A DNA stretch of 19,432 bases from JBOGEN01 sp050743265. GTDB lineage: Bacteria > Actinomycetota > Actinomycetes > JBOGEN01. Made by a program: the position numbers and the translations under genes. This document shows positions 7,141 through 16,786 of this stretch, piece by piece (the stretch's first letter is position 1; each line of letters begins with the position of its first letter). Where the stretch lies: contig JBOGEN010000063.1 in NCBI GenBank assembly GCA_050743265.1, positions 1 to 19,432 of the forward strand, given 5' to 3'. Below the pieces are notes generated by a model that had not been told where the DNA came from, ran no database searches, and saw only the letters and a list, made by a program, of their open reading frames with translations.

Positions 7141-9551
7141 CCGGCAGACCCCCTCCGCCCTGCCGCCCGCGTGAACGCCGCCCGCAGTCGCGTTCCACTC
7201 TCGTCCAGCCAGTCCAGTGCGTCCGCGATGCGCTCGGACACCCACGTCGCCATCGCCCGGGTCGACGCGGGCATCAGCCGTGCCCGCCAGCGCGTGGACG
7301 CGGACGACGACTCCGCCAGCCCGCCGCGTACCTGACCCACGTCGGCCCGGACGTCGCCGACCGCGCCCAGCGTGGGCGCGAACCTCGCGCGTGCGCACGA
7401 CCGGGCGAGTCGCCGCACTGCGGCCGCGGGCCCGCTGCTCAGCTGTGCTTCGGAGACGAGCCGTTCCGCGAACGCCTGGGGGGTCTCCTGCGGACGGCGG
7501 GGGAGGCCGTGGTCCCAGGCCGTGTCCTCGACCTCGGACCAGGCCACCTGCACCCCGTCCTCGGACGCGACGAGACCGGACGCCCGACGTCGGCGGAGCA
7601 CGACCCGCGCGGTCGCGGGCGTGATCGCGGAGACGAGCACGAGGCCGGCGAGCGTCAGCGGAAGGACGGGCAGCCCGCCCGACTCCTCGTCCGCCCCGGC
7701 GCCCCCAGTACCCCGCGAGCCCAGCTGACCGTCCAGCCGCCGACGGGCGAGCTCGAGCTCCTCCCGCGTGCGCTGCTCGTTGGCGGATCGGGGGTCGCCG
7801 CTGCCGCTCGCGCTCCCGGGGCCACCCGGCGACGCCCCGCTGCCGTTCGGGTCCTGGACGTCGTCCGCGTCCGCGTACGTCGGCGCGGGGGTGGACCCGT
7901 CACCGCGTGGGGTGGGCTCGAACGGCACCCAGCCGACACCAGGGAAGTACAGCTCGGGCCAGGCATGCGTGTCGTGCAGCGTCACCTGCCACGTGCCGTC
8001 GGCCAGACGGCGGCCCTGGGTGAACCCGACGTTGACGCGGGCGGGGATCCCCTCGGCGCGCGCCATGAGGGCCATCGTGGCCGCGAACTGCTCGCAGTAG
8101 CCGGACCGGTCCGTGAGGAAGTCCACCAAGGCCGAGCCGCCGTTGCCCGGACGGGCCTCCAGGCTGTAGGTGAACTCGCGCAGCCACTGCTGGATCGCGA
8201 GCGCCTTGTCGTAGTTGGTGACCACGTTGCCGGTGACCTGGCTGGCGAGCCGGCGGACCAGTCCAGGGAGGTCGTCCGGGAGCTGGGTGTAGCCCGTCGT
8301 CGCCGCTCCCGAACCGCCTGCGGGCGACGCGCGCAGTGTGGACGCCGAGGGGGCGATGTCCAAGCTCTCGACCTCGTACCGCAACCCGCGGGTGTCGTTG
8401 CGGAACGAGAACACGTTGCGGGTCGCCTCGTCGTAGCGCCACTCGCCGTCCGCGGACACCTCGACCGCGGGGTAGGGCAGCGGGAGCCGCGGGTCACGCA
8501 GGTCGCCGATCGCGAACGTGCTCGTACGCCGGGTCCGCTTCACGATGTCGGCGAGGTCGGCCGGCTCTGGGATGCCCTGGCCGACGTCCTGCTCGCTGGT
8601 GGCCTCGAGCTTGGCCGGCACCCATGAGTCGCCGGTGAACGAGTCCAGGGTGGCCATCCGCAGGTACCCCGGCGCGGGGTCGTCCGTGTCGTACCGGATC
8701 ACCGTGCGGTTGACGGGCCGGGCCAGGTCGCGGCGCAGGTCGACGATCGGGTTCACCACGTTGACGGTGCGCGAGCCGTTGCCGTCGCCGAACCCGGGAC
8801 CGCCGGGCCCGAACACGCCCTGGTCGAGGTTCGGCAGCAGCGCCGGGACCACGACGGACACACCGAGGGCAACCGCGCCCACGCGACGCCCCACTCGGCT
8901 CAGCCCGCTCGTCTGCACCTCACCGAGGAACGCGCGCGACGGGTGCCGGTCGGAGGTCGACCGCCCGAGCGGACGCCCCCACCGCAGGACGCGCTCCCTG
9001 CCGTCGGCGAGGAGCAGCCCGAGGTAACCCGCCGCACCCAGGACGAACGGGAACCACCCGACGCCGTCGGGGACCACCGCGGCCGGCACCGAGTACAGCG
9101 CGAGCAGGGGGAGGCCGGCGATCGCCGCGTGCCGCAACGTGACGGCGATGAGGTCGACCATCACGGCGATGGCGCCCACCCCGGCGGCCGTGATCGCCAC
9201 GATCCCCTCGTACGGGCGGACCGGGGCGGCAAACCGGCCGATGTCCACCATGCCTGTGTCGTAGAGGTCGCGCAGCGCGGTGACCGTGCTGGCGTCCGGG
9301 ATCACCCAGAGCAGCGCCTCGTCCCGTGCGTACATGACCGTGAGGTACGAGACGAGGCCGGCCAGCGTGGCCAGCAGGACGAGAGGACGGGGTAGCGCAA
9401 GCCGACGTGCCCCGTAGCCGGCGAGGGACACCGCGAGCACGGCGCCGGTGCAGCTCCAGAAGTAGCTGCCGTTCTGGAACACCGGCGCGAGCGTCACCGT
9501 GCCGGCCACGACGGCGACGCCGGCGGCGACGGTGAGACGGGTCTCGCTCAC
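7137..9551 (-). CDS. TgpA-like membrane transglutaminase (DUF3488 / transglutaminase core / DUF4129)
   Basis: This is an 804-residue protein. GTG at 9551-9549 overlaps the stop of the DUF58 gene as GTGA, which fixes the start. The frame is open back to 9860, but that part lies inside the DUF58 gene. The N-terminal third (about 1-240) has several hydrophobic helices of the DUF3488 type, followed by an extracytoplasmic region and a transglutaminase-like core. The core carries the nucleophile Cys486 in SGYCEQFAATMALMAR and His529 in HDTHAWPELYFPGVGW. The third catalytic position is Glu545 in PFEPTP, where Asp is canonical. A Gly/Ser-rich stretch, a last transmembrane helix (LPLTLAGLVLVSAI) and a DUF4129-like basic tail follow. 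The core should act outside the membrane. It is the last gene of the moxR operon. The substrate is unknown, and a role in envelope assembly or stress is inferred. Confidence 0.88.
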   Translation of the reverse strand: MSETRLTVAAGVAVVAGTVTLAPVFQNGSYFWSCTGAVLAVSLAGYGARRLALPRPLVLLATLAGLVSYLTVMYARDEALLWVIPDASTVTALRDLYDTGMVDIGRFAAPVRPYEGIVAITAAGVGAIAVMVDLIAVTLRHAAIAGLPLLALYSVPAAVVPDGVGWFPFVLGAAGYLGLLLADGRERVLRWGRPLGRSTSDRHPSRAFLGEVQTSGLSRVGRRVGAVALGVSVVVPALLPNLDQGVFGPGGPGFGDGNGSRTVNVVNPIVDLRRDLARPVNRTVIRYDTDDPAPGYLRMATLDSFTGDSWVPAKLEATSEQDVGQGIPEPADLADIVKRTRRTSTFAIGDLRDPRLPLPYPAVEVSADGEWRYDEATRNVFSFRNDTRGLRYEVESLDIAPSASTLRASPAGGSGAATTGYTQLPDDLPGLVRRLASQVTGNVVTNYDKALAIQQWLREFTYSLEARPGNGGSALVDFLTDRSGYCEQFAATMALMARAEGIPARVNVGFTQGRRLADGTWQVTLHDTHAWPELYFPGVGWVPFEPTPRGDGSTPAPTYADADDVQDPNGSGASPGGPGSASGSGDPRSANEQRTREELELARRRLDGQLGSRGTGGAGADEESGGLPVLPLTLAGLVLVSAITPATARVVLRRRRASGLVASEDGVQVAWSEVEDTAWDHGLPRRPQETPQAFAERLVSEAQLSSGPAAAVRRLARSCARARFAPTLGAVGDVRADVGQVRGGLAESSSASTRWRARLMPASTRAMATWVSERIADALDWLDESGTRLRAAFTRAAGRRGSAG

Positions 9552-10908
9552 GGCGCCACCTGGGCCGGCCAGGTCGGCGCCGACCCGTCGCCGGCGGACC
9601 CGCTCCGGGTCGAGCCGGCCGGCGTCGAGGCGTCCTCGGCCGGCATCGACCGGGACGCCCGGTGCCACAGGTCGGCGAGGCTCGCGCCGAGCGGGGCCTG
9701 GACGACCCGCCAGCCGGACCGGTGCAGCAGCGTCACCGCCGCGTCCAGGTCGGCCGCTCCCGCCGTGGCCGCGTGCGAGGAGGCGCGGGCGTTCCACGTG
9801 TGCGTCTCGATGAGGACCGCGACCGCACCGGTGGTGCCGTGCCTGACCCTTCCCAGCCACTGCGCGTCCTCGGGCTCCAGCCGGCCCAGCACGGCCACGA
9901 GCAGCCCGTCATGGCCCCCGCGGCCCAGCACGGACGCGCTCGCCCGCAGGTCGCGGTTGTCGGAGGGCCGGACGACGGCCAGCGCCTCCAGCAGCATGCC
10001 CTCGAAGTCCCCGAGCCCGAAGTCACCGTCCCGCCCGGCGCTGGACACGCTCGCCCCGGTGTCGGTGACCAGGCGTACGTCGTAGCCGGACCGGGCCAGG
10101 TGCAGTCCCACGGACGCCGCGGCCGACACGGCCCACTCGAACGAGGCTCCCGGCCCCTCACCGCGGTGCGCGCGTCCGCGGGTGTCGAGCAGGACGGTGC
10201 TGAAGCTCTGCCACGGCTGCTCCTCGCGGCGCACCATGAGCTCGCCGTACCGGGCGGTCGAGCGCCAGTGCACCCGGCGCAGGTCGTCGCCGTGCCGGTA
10301 CTCGCGGGTCGCCACGTCGTCCTCCCCGGCGGCGGCGATCGAGCGGGCGCGGCTCTCCCCGGTGCCTGACCACTCGCCGCCGAGCGGGACGGCGGGCAGG
10401 CGCTCCACCGGCGGCGTGACGATGAGGGCGTCCGTGGCCGAGAAGGAGCGGGCCAGCTCGACGAGGCCGAACGGGTCGGTCAGCCGGAGCGAGAGCGGGC
10501 CCAGGGAGAAGTGCCCCCGGACGTCCGAGCGCACCCGGTACTCGATCTCGCGTCGCCCCCGCGGCTCGACCCTGTCGAGCACGAACCGAGGACGCGCACC
10601 GAGCACGTACGGCACCCGGTCGTTCACGAGCATCAGCCCGGTCGGCAGCCGCGAGACGTTGTCGAGGCGGACCACCACCCGGGCGGACACCCCGGCCGAG
10701 ACACGGCCGGGCTCCACCCGGCGCGTGCAGGCCAGCCGGTACCGCGTTCGTCCCGCCACGACGAGACTCACGAGGGGCAGGGCCGTCATGAGCACACCGA
10801 CCCTGAACACGTCGGGCTGCCCGAGGACCAGCGCCACTCCCATGGCCGACACACCCGCGGCGAGGAACGACCGGCCTCGGGTCGTGAGGCCCGCGAGAGC
10901 CGCGCGCA

Positions 10909-10912
<4 letters not shown>
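9548..10912 (-). CDS. DUF58 domain protein (MoxR-associated)
   Basis: This is a 454-residue protein. GTG 10912 and ATG 10909 are adjacent. Either start overlaps the moxR stop, so the genes are translationally coupled. Two transmembrane helices lie near the N-terminus (about 14-31 and 36-53). A beta-rich region follows, with the DUF58 signature REYRHGDDLRRVHWRSTARY at about 203-222. The segment after it (SFSTVLLDTRGRAH and on to about 400) resembles the von Willebrand A-like fold found in these proteins. Known partners are MoxR AAA+ ATPases, which are thought to remodel client complexes that carry such domains. No enzymatic residues are evident. The gene lies between moxR and tgpA, the common order in actinobacteria. 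Confidence 0.88.
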
Positions 10913-11895
<983 letters not shown>

Positions 11896-11946
11896 ACAGG
11901 CCTCCCGGTCGTCGTCGCCTCACATCATCGCCCGGTTTCGGCCGTC

Positions 11947-11972
11947 GTGACGAGTCACCGGGGGAACCGGTG
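11947..11972. promoter_or_regulatory. overlapping inverted repeats between moxR and egtA (candidate operator)
   Basis: GTGAC-GA-GTCAC (11947-11958) is a 12-bp near-palindrome. CACCGG-GGGAA-CCGGTG (11956-11972) is a 6-bp inverted repeat with a 5-nt spacer. They share three bases, and both lie in the 180-bp divergent gap, about 25 bp upstream of the proposed egtA -35. A transcription factor that binds here could control either operon. No known regulator site is recognised. Confidence 0.4.
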
Positions 11973-11997
11973 TGTCATCTGCCGGTCGGCGGCGGGT

Positions 11998-12025
11998 TTG
12001 TTTCGTCGGGGGTCGGTCGTAGGGT
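11998..12025 (+). promoter_or_regulatory. probable promoter of the egtABCD operon
   Basis: TTGTTT (11998-12003) and TAGGGT (12020-12025) are separated by 16 bp and fit an actinobacterial housekeeping sigma promoter. Transcription would start near 12032, leaving a leader of about 44 nt before GTG 12076. The egtA ribosome site GGAGGGG (12062-12068) lies within that leader. Confidence 0.5.
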
Positions 12026-12075
12026 CCTCGGGTACGGCGGTCAGGGGCGGTACGACCCGGCGGAGGGGCAGCGAC

Positions 12076-13497
12076 GTGTACCGAGGAGCATCAGCCGCGC
12101 GGCGGGTCCGTCCGGCGACGCCGCACAGCCGCCCGGACCGGGGACCTGCGGGAAAGGCCGCCGGCCCGCTCTGCGAGCGGGACGTCGAGGCCTACGTGGC
12201 CTCCACCTGCTTCAAGACAGGGCCACCAGGGCAGGTCGGTGTCGAGCTCGAATGGTTCTGTCACGACTCGACCGACCCCGCCGCTCCTGTCCCCGCGTCC
12301 CGCCTCGCGGCCACGCTCGGCCCGCATCTGACCGGCCAGCGGAGCCTCCCCGCCCGAGGCACCCTCACGTGTGAACCCGGCGGCCAGCTCGAGATCTCCT
12401 CGCTGCCCGCCCCCTCGCTCCCCTCCTGCGTCTCCTCGGCCCGAGCCGACCTGGACGCCCTCGGCGACGTCCTCGTCGCCCGGGGCCTGCGGCTGCACGG
12501 CGCCGGGCTCGACCCGCTCCGGCCGCCGTCCCGGGTGCTCGACCTGCCGCGCTACCTGGCCATGGAGGCCTTCTTCGACCGGACGGGTCCGGACGGCCGG
12601 GTGATGATGTGCTCGACGGCCTCGGTCCAGGTCTGCCTGGACGCGGGGCAGGAGGGCGCCGGGGTGTCCGGGTTCCGGCATCGGTGGCGCCTGGTCCACG
12701 CCCTCGGGCCCGTGCTGGTCGCGGCGTTCGCCAACTCACCGCTGCAGGGCGGACGACCCACCGGCTGGCGCTCGACCCGCCAGGCGGTGTGGAGCCGGCT
12801 CGACCCCGGGCGTACCCGCCCCGTCCCTGAGCCCCTCCGCGGTGGGGGGAGTGCTCGGGGCGCGGCTCGGGGCGTGCCGGGCGACGGGGCGCTCGACCCC
12901 CGCGAGGCCTGGGCCCGGTACGCCCTGGACGCCCAGGTGCTGTGCGTCCGCACGGCAAGGGGCCCGTGGGAGCGCCCGGTCGACTTCACGTTCCGGGACT
13001 GGGTGCGTTGCAAGCGTCCGCGCCCTCCCACGCAGGAGGACCTCGACTACCACCTGAGCACCCTGTTCCCGCCGGTGCGCCCCAAGGGCTGGCTGGAGCT
13101 CCGCATGATCGACGCCCAACCGGTGGACGCCTGGGCGGTGCCCCTTGCCGTCGTCACCGCCCTCGTCGAGGACGCGGTAGCCGCCGACCATGCCCTGGCC
13201 GCCGTCGAGCCCCTCGAGGGCGCAGCGGCGCTGGACGAGGGAGAGCCGCTCTCCTCGCCCTGGCTCCGCGCGGCCCGGCACGGGCTGCGCGACCCAGCGC
13301 TGGCGGCCGCAGCCCAGGCGTGCTTCGCGGCGGCGCTCGATGCGTTGCCACGCCTCGGCCTGTCCGGGAGCGCGCTCGCCGCCGTGCACCGCTACGCCGA
13401 CCGCTATGTCGCCCGGGGACGCACCCCGGCCGACGACCGGCTCGCCGAGTGGCGGGCCGACGCCGTCCCGCCCGTGAAGGAGACCGTCCCGTGCTGA
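12076..13497 (+). CDS. egtA: EgtA, glutamate-cysteine ligase for ergothioneine synthesis
   Basis: This is a 473-residue enzyme that forms gamma-glutamylcysteine from Glu, Cys and ATP, the sulfur donor for EgtB. I chose GTG 12076 because GGAGGGG lies 7 nt upstream. The frame continues open to 11218, but that would run antisense through moxR. The first 33 or so residues are basic and probably flexible. The ligase fold starts near ERDVEAYVAST. Family marks are VGVELEWFCHD (about 55-65), CEPGGQLEISS, the VMMCSTASVQVCLDAG stretch and FRDWVRCKRP, followed by the conserved LSTLFPPVRPKGWLELRMID region, which is typical of EgtA and related GCS2-type ligases. A Gly/Ala-rich insertion (GGGSARGAARG, about 256-266) looks like a variable loop. 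The last 7 nt overlap egtB. Confidence 0.92.
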   Translation: MYRGASAARRVRPATPHSRPDRGPAGKAAGPLCERDVEAYVASTCFKTGPPGQVGVELEWFCHDSTDPAAPVPASRLAATLGPHLTGQRSLPARGTLTCEPGGQLEISSLPAPSLPSCVSSARADLDALGDVLVARGLRLHGAGLDPLRPPSRVLDLPRYLAMEAFFDRTGPDGRVMMCSTASVQVCLDAGQEGAGVSGFRHRWRLVHALGPVLVAAFANSPLQGGRPTGWRSTRQAVWSRLDPGRTRPVPEPLRGGGSARGAARGVPGDGALDPREAWARYALDAQVLCVRTARGPWERPVDFTFRDWVRCKRPRPPTQEDLDYHLSTLFPPVRPKGWLELRMIDAQPVDAWAVPLAVVTALVEDAVAADHALAAVEPLEGAAALDEGEPLSSPWLRAARHGLRDPALAAAAQACFAAALDALPRLGLSGSALAAVHRYADRYVARGRTPADDRLAEWRADAVPPVKETVPC

Positions 13498-14843
13498 ACG
13501 CCACCGACGCCGCCCGACTCGGCGAGGACGCGCTGCGTGGCCGCATCGCCGCATCGCTGGAGGCGAGCCGGGCCCGCAGCCTCGCGCTCACCGACTGCGT
13601 GGACGAGCCCGACCTCGTCGCCCAGCACTCGCCGCTGATGTCCCCGCTCGTGTGGGACCTCGCCCACGTCGGCAACCAGGAGGAGCTCTGGCTGCTGCGC
13701 AACGTCGGCGGCCGCGACCCGATGCACCCGGAGATCGACGACCTCTACGACGCGTTCCAGCACCCGCGTGCGGACCGCCCCTCGCTCCCGCTGCTCCTCC
13801 CGTCCGAGGCCCGCTCCTACCTCGGTACGGTGCGGGGCCGGGTGCTCGACCTCCTCGAGGCCACTCCGATGTCGGGCAGCCGCCTCACCGAGCAGGGCTT
13901 CGCCTTCGGCATGATCGCCCAGCACGAGCAGCAGCACGACGAGACCATGCTCATCACCCACGCGCTGCGGCGCGGCGAGCCCGCCCTGTCCGCGCCGCCC
14001 CCGCCGCCCGCGCCGGCGGACGCGGCGACCCTTCCGCCCGAGGTGCTCGTCCCCGCGGGGCCGTACCTTATGGGCACCTCGACCGAGCCCTGGGCGCTCG
14101 ACAACGAGCGGCCTGCCCACGAGGTGTCCCTCGGCGCGTTCTGGCTCGACACCACCCCGGTGACGAGTGGGGCGTACGCCGCCTTCGTCGACGCCGGCGG
14201 GTACGCGCAGCCGCAGTGGTGGCACCCGGACGGCTGGGCGTACGTGCAGACGCAGGGCCTCGCCGCCCCGCGCACCTGGTCGCGCGACGGCGGCCAGTGG
14301 GTGCGCCGCCGGTTCGGCCACCTCGAGCCCGTGCCACCGGACGAGCCGGTCTGCCACGTCTCGTGGTACGAGGCCGACGCGTACGCCCGATGGGCCGGGC
14401 GCCGCCTGCCGACCGAGGCGGAGTGGGAGAAGGCCGCCCGGCACGACCCGGCCACCGGGCGCTCCCGCCGCTTCCCCTGGGGCGACGACGAGCCGACCCC
14501 CGAGCTCGCGAACCTCGGCCAGCGCCACCTCCAGCCCGCGCCCGCCGGCTCGTACCCGGCCGGGGCGTCGGCGTACGGCGTGCGGCAGATGGTCGGTGAC
14601 GTGTGGGAGTGGACCTCCAGCGACTTCACCGGCTACCCAGGGTTCGCGCCCTGGCCGTACGCGGAGTACTCCGAGGTGTTCTTCGGCCCGGAGCACAAGG
14701 TGCTGCGGGGCGGCTCGTTCGCGGTGGACCCGGTGGCCAGCCGCGGCACGTTCCGCAACTGGGACCTCCCGGTCCGGCGGCAGGTCTTCGCCGGCTTCCG
14801 CACCGCCCGCGACGCCGGGGCCGACGAGTCGGGGCGCGGCTGA
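13491..14843 (+). CDS. egtB: EgtB, iron-dependent hercynine oxygenase (sulfoxide synthase)
   Basis: This is a 450-residue non-haem iron enzyme that joins hercynine and gamma-glutamylcysteine with O2. GTG 13491 has GAAGGAG (13476-13482) 8 nt upstream, and the gene starts inside the end of egtA. The N-terminal DinB-like helical domain supplies His59 (WDLAHVGNQEELW) and the HEQQH motif with His145 and His149, a three-His iron site like that of mycobacterial EgtB. From about 185 on it is a formylglycine-generating-enzyme-like domain: VPAGPYLMGT, RLPTEAEWEKAAR, PWGDDEPTPELANLG, GDVWEWTSSDF and LRGGSF. Asp425 and Arg429 in NWDLPVRR have the same spacing as the residues that bind gamma-glutamylcysteine in mycobacterial EgtB. 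This fits use of gamma-glutamylcysteine rather than free Cys and agrees with the egtA and egtC neighbours. egtC begins 2 nt after the stop. Confidence 0.95.
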   Translation: MLNATDAARLGEDALRGRIAASLEASRARSLALTDCVDEPDLVAQHSPLMSPLVWDLAHVGNQEELWLLRNVGGRDPMHPEIDDLYDAFQHPRADRPSLPLLLPSEARSYLGTVRGRVLDLLEATPMSGSRLTEQGFAFGMIAQHEQQHDETMLITHALRRGEPALSAPPPPPAPADAATLPPEVLVPAGPYLMGTSTEPWALDNERPAHEVSLGAFWLDTTPVTSGAYAAFVDAGGYAQPQWWHPDGWAYVQTQGLAAPRTWSRDGGQWVRRRFGHLEPVPPDEPVCHVSWYEADAYARWAGRRLPTEAEWEKAARHDPATGRSRRFPWGDDEPTPELANLGQRHLQPAPAGSYPAGASAYGVRQMVGDVWEWTSSDFTGYPGFAPWPYAEYSEVFFGPEHKVLRGGSFAVDPVASRGTFRNWDLPVRRQVFAGFRTARDAGADESGRG

Positions 14844-14845
14844 CC

Positions 14846-15610
14846 GTGTGCCGTCACCTGGCATACCTCGGGCCGCCGCGCGCCCTGGGCGCGCTCCTCG
14901 TCGACCCGCCGCACGGGCTGGTCCGCCAGTCCTGGGCGCCGCGGCGCCAGCGGCACGGCACCGTGAACGCCGACGGGTTCGGCGTCGGCTGGTACGCGGA
15001 CGGTGACCCGCTCCCGGCCCGCTACCGACGGGACGTCCCGCTGTGGGCGGACCCGTTCTTCGCCGACCTGGCCCGCGTCGTCCGCTCCGGCGCCCTGCTC
15101 GCCGCCGTCCGCTCGGCCACTCCTGGCCAGGCGGGGGGCGAGGCAGCGGCTGCGCCGTTCGCGGACGGGCCGTGGCTGTTCAGTCACAACGGCTGCCTGC
15201 CGGGCTGGCCGCACTCTGCCGCCTCGCTGGTCGCCGGTCTGCCCGCGGAGACCCTGCTGCGCACGGACGCGCTCACCGACTCGGGTCTGCTCTGGGCGAT
15301 GGTGCGCGACCGTCTCGCCTCCGGGGAGAGCCCCCAGCGTGCTCTCGCAGCCACGGTGCACGCCGCCCGTGCCGTGCCGGACGCCCGACTCAACCTTCTG
15401 ATGACAGACGGCACGCAGGTCGTCGCGACCGTCGCCGGGGACACGCTGTGCCACCGCAGCAGTCCCGGCGAGGTCGTCGTCGCCTCCGAGCCCTTCGACG
15501 ACGAGGCCGGGTGGCACGACGTGCCGGACGGCTCGGTGCTCGTCGCCACACCCGACCGGGTGCGGACCACCCCGCTCGCCGATGCCCTCAACGGGACGGA
15601 GAACCCGTGA
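14846..15610 (+). CDS. egtC: EgtC, gamma-glutamyl hercynylcysteine sulfoxide amidohydrolase
   Basis: This is a 254-residue class II glutamine-amidotransferase-type hydrolase that removes Glu from the EgtB product. The start at GTG 14846 is fixed by the family: the protein must begin M-C-R-H-L-A-Y so that Cys2 becomes the N-terminal nucleophile after Met removal, and here the first residues are (M)CRHLAYLG. Further family marks are NADGFGVGWY (about 41-50), AVRSATPG, WLFSHNGCLPG and TDSGLLWAMVRDRL, plus the C-terminal strand segment VVASEPFDDEAGW. It lies 2 nt after egtB and shares GTGA with egtD, so translation is coupled. I see nothing missing from the fold. Confidence 0.93.
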   Translation: MCRHLAYLGPPRALGALLVDPPHGLVRQSWAPRRQRHGTVNADGFGVGWYADGDPLPARYRRDVPLWADPFFADLARVVRSGALLAAVRSATPGQAGGEAAAAPFADGPWLFSHNGCLPGWPHSAASLVAGLPAETLLRTDALTDSGLLWAMVRDRLASGESPQRALAATVHAARAVPDARLNLLMTDGTQVVATVAGDTLCHRSSPGEVVVASEPFDDEAGWHDVPDGSVLVATPDRVRTTPLADALNGTENP

Positions 15611-16578
15611 CCACCCTCGCCGTCGACCGCCTCCTCGATGCCGACGTCCTCGCCAAGACGCTGCGCGCGGACGCCCGCGCAGGGCTCACCGCACGGCCGA
15701 AGGCGCTCCCCCCGAAGTGGTTCTACGACGCGAGGGGCAGCGAGCTCTTCGAGGACATCACCCGGCTGCCCGAGTACTACCCGACCCGTACGGAGCGCGG
15801 CATCCTCGCCGAGCACGCGGCCGACATCGCCGCAGCGACCGGCGCGGACACGCTCGTCGAGCTCGGGTCCGGCTCGTCCGAGAAGACCCGGCTGCTGCTC
15901 GACGCGCTCGCAGACGCCGGGACGCTCACCCGCTACGTCCCCTTCGACGTGAGCGAGCCCGCGCTTGTGGCGGCCAGCGAGGCGGTGCTCGCCGACTACC
16001 CCGGCATGCGGGTGCACGCCGTCGTCGGCGACTTCGAGCAGCACCTCGGGCTGCTGCCCGACGGCGGGCGGCGGCTCACCGCGTTCCTCGGCAGCACGAT
16101 TGGCAACCTCGAACCGGGTCCGCGGGCGGCGTTCCTCGCCGACGTGAGGTCCGGCTTGGGCGAGGGCGATGCGCTCCTGCTCGGCACCGACCTGGTGAAG
16201 AGCCCTGACGTCCTCGTACCCGCGTACGACGACGCGTCCGGGGTGACCGCGGCGTTCAACCTCAACGTGCTGCACGTCCTCAACCGCGAGCTCGACGCGG
16301 ACTTCGACGTCGACCGCTTCAGGCACCTCGCGGTCTGGGACGCCGAGGCGGAGCGGATCGAGATGCGGCTGCAGGCGCAGGGGGACCAGCCGGTCCGCGT
16401 CGAGGCCCTGGACCTCGACGTCACGTTCACCGACGGTGAGCAGATGCGGACCGAGGTGTCGTCGAAGTTCCGGCGCGAGGGCGTCGAGGCCGAGCTGGCA
16501 GCCGCCGGCTTCGCCCTGGCGTCCTGGTGGACCGACCCCGCCGGGTCGTTCGGGCTCAGCCTCGCCGTCCCCGTCTGA
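15607..16578 (+). CDS. egtD: EgtD, histidine N-alpha-methyltransferase
   Basis: This is a 323-residue enzyme that trimethylates L-histidine to hercynine with three SAM. GTG 15607 overlaps the egtC stop as GTGA. SAM binding is shown by LVELGSGSSEKTRLLLDAL (about 79-97). The histidine pocket is recognisable: PPKWFYDARGSELF, LPEYYPTRTERGIL with Tyr57, FLGSTIGNLEPG with Asn167, FNLNVLHVLNREL, and RTEVSSKFRREG with Glu283 and Ser285. Each is shifted by one residue from the positions I recall for Mycobacterium smegmatis EgtD (Tyr56, Asn166, Glu282, Ser284), so the binding site looks intact. It is the last gene of the operon. egtE does not follow. Instead there is a 259-bp gap with terminator-like hairpins and then the mraZ promoter. 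Confidence 0.95.
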   Translation: MTTLAVDRLLDADVLAKTLRADARAGLTARPKALPPKWFYDARGSELFEDITRLPEYYPTRTERGILAEHAADIAAATGADTLVELGSGSSEKTRLLLDALADAGTLTRYVPFDVSEPALVAASEAVLADYPGMRVHAVVGDFEQHLGLLPDGGRRLTAFLGSTIGNLEPGPRAAFLADVRSGLGEGDALLLGTDLVKSPDVLVPAYDDASGVTAAFNLNVLHVLNRELDADFDVDRFRHLAVWDAEAERIEMRLQAQGDQPVRVEALDLDVTFTDGEQMRTEVSSKFRREGVEAELAAAGFALASWWTDPAGSFGLSLAVPV

Positions 16579-16622
16579 GACCACCGGACGCGCCACCACA
16601 GACCCACCCAAAAGCCTCCGGA

Positions 16623-16663
16623 GGGCCGCGGAGAGCGCGGCCCCGGGCACGGCTGCCCCGGGG
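16623..16663 (+). terminator. tandem GC-rich hairpins after egtD
   Basis: GGGCCGCG (16623-16630) and CGCGGCCC (16636-16643) form a perfect 8-bp stem with loop GAGAG, 45 nt after the egtD stop. A second stem pairs GGGCA (16645-16649) with TGCCC (16654-16658) and extends by CCCC (16641-16644) with GGGG (16660-16663) across one bulged C. The two stems share CCC 16641-16643, so they compete in part. There is no U tract, which is common for actinobacterial terminators. The likely role is to end the egt transcript before mraZ. Confidence 0.55.
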
Positions 16664-16758
16664 GGCTCCACCACGCCCCAACGTCGCCCCACCGCCAAGG
16701 CGAGCCGCTGACCTGCGGACTCGAGTCTCACGTCACGCGTCGGACATGCCGATTCTCG

Positions 16759-16786
16759 TTGACCGTGGGGTGATGTGGAGTACAGT
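16759..16786 (+). promoter_or_regulatory. mraZ / dcw cluster promoter
   Basis: TTGACC (16759-16764) and TACAGT (16781-16786) are separated by 16 bp, a near-consensus housekeeping promoter and the best in the window. Transcription should begin near 16793, with a leader of about 45 nt before mraZ. This promoter probably drives mraZ and much of the division cluster downstream. Confidence 0.8.

Noticed and set aside
9552..9860. Upstream extension of tgpA
   Set aside because: It lies inside the DUF58 gene. The GTGA overlap at 9551-9548 gives a standard coupled start.
12736..14864. Minus-strand open frames over egtA and egtB (12736-13554 and 13404-14864)
   Set aside because: Arg/Gly-rich shadow composition. 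The plus-strand genes show catalytic residues.
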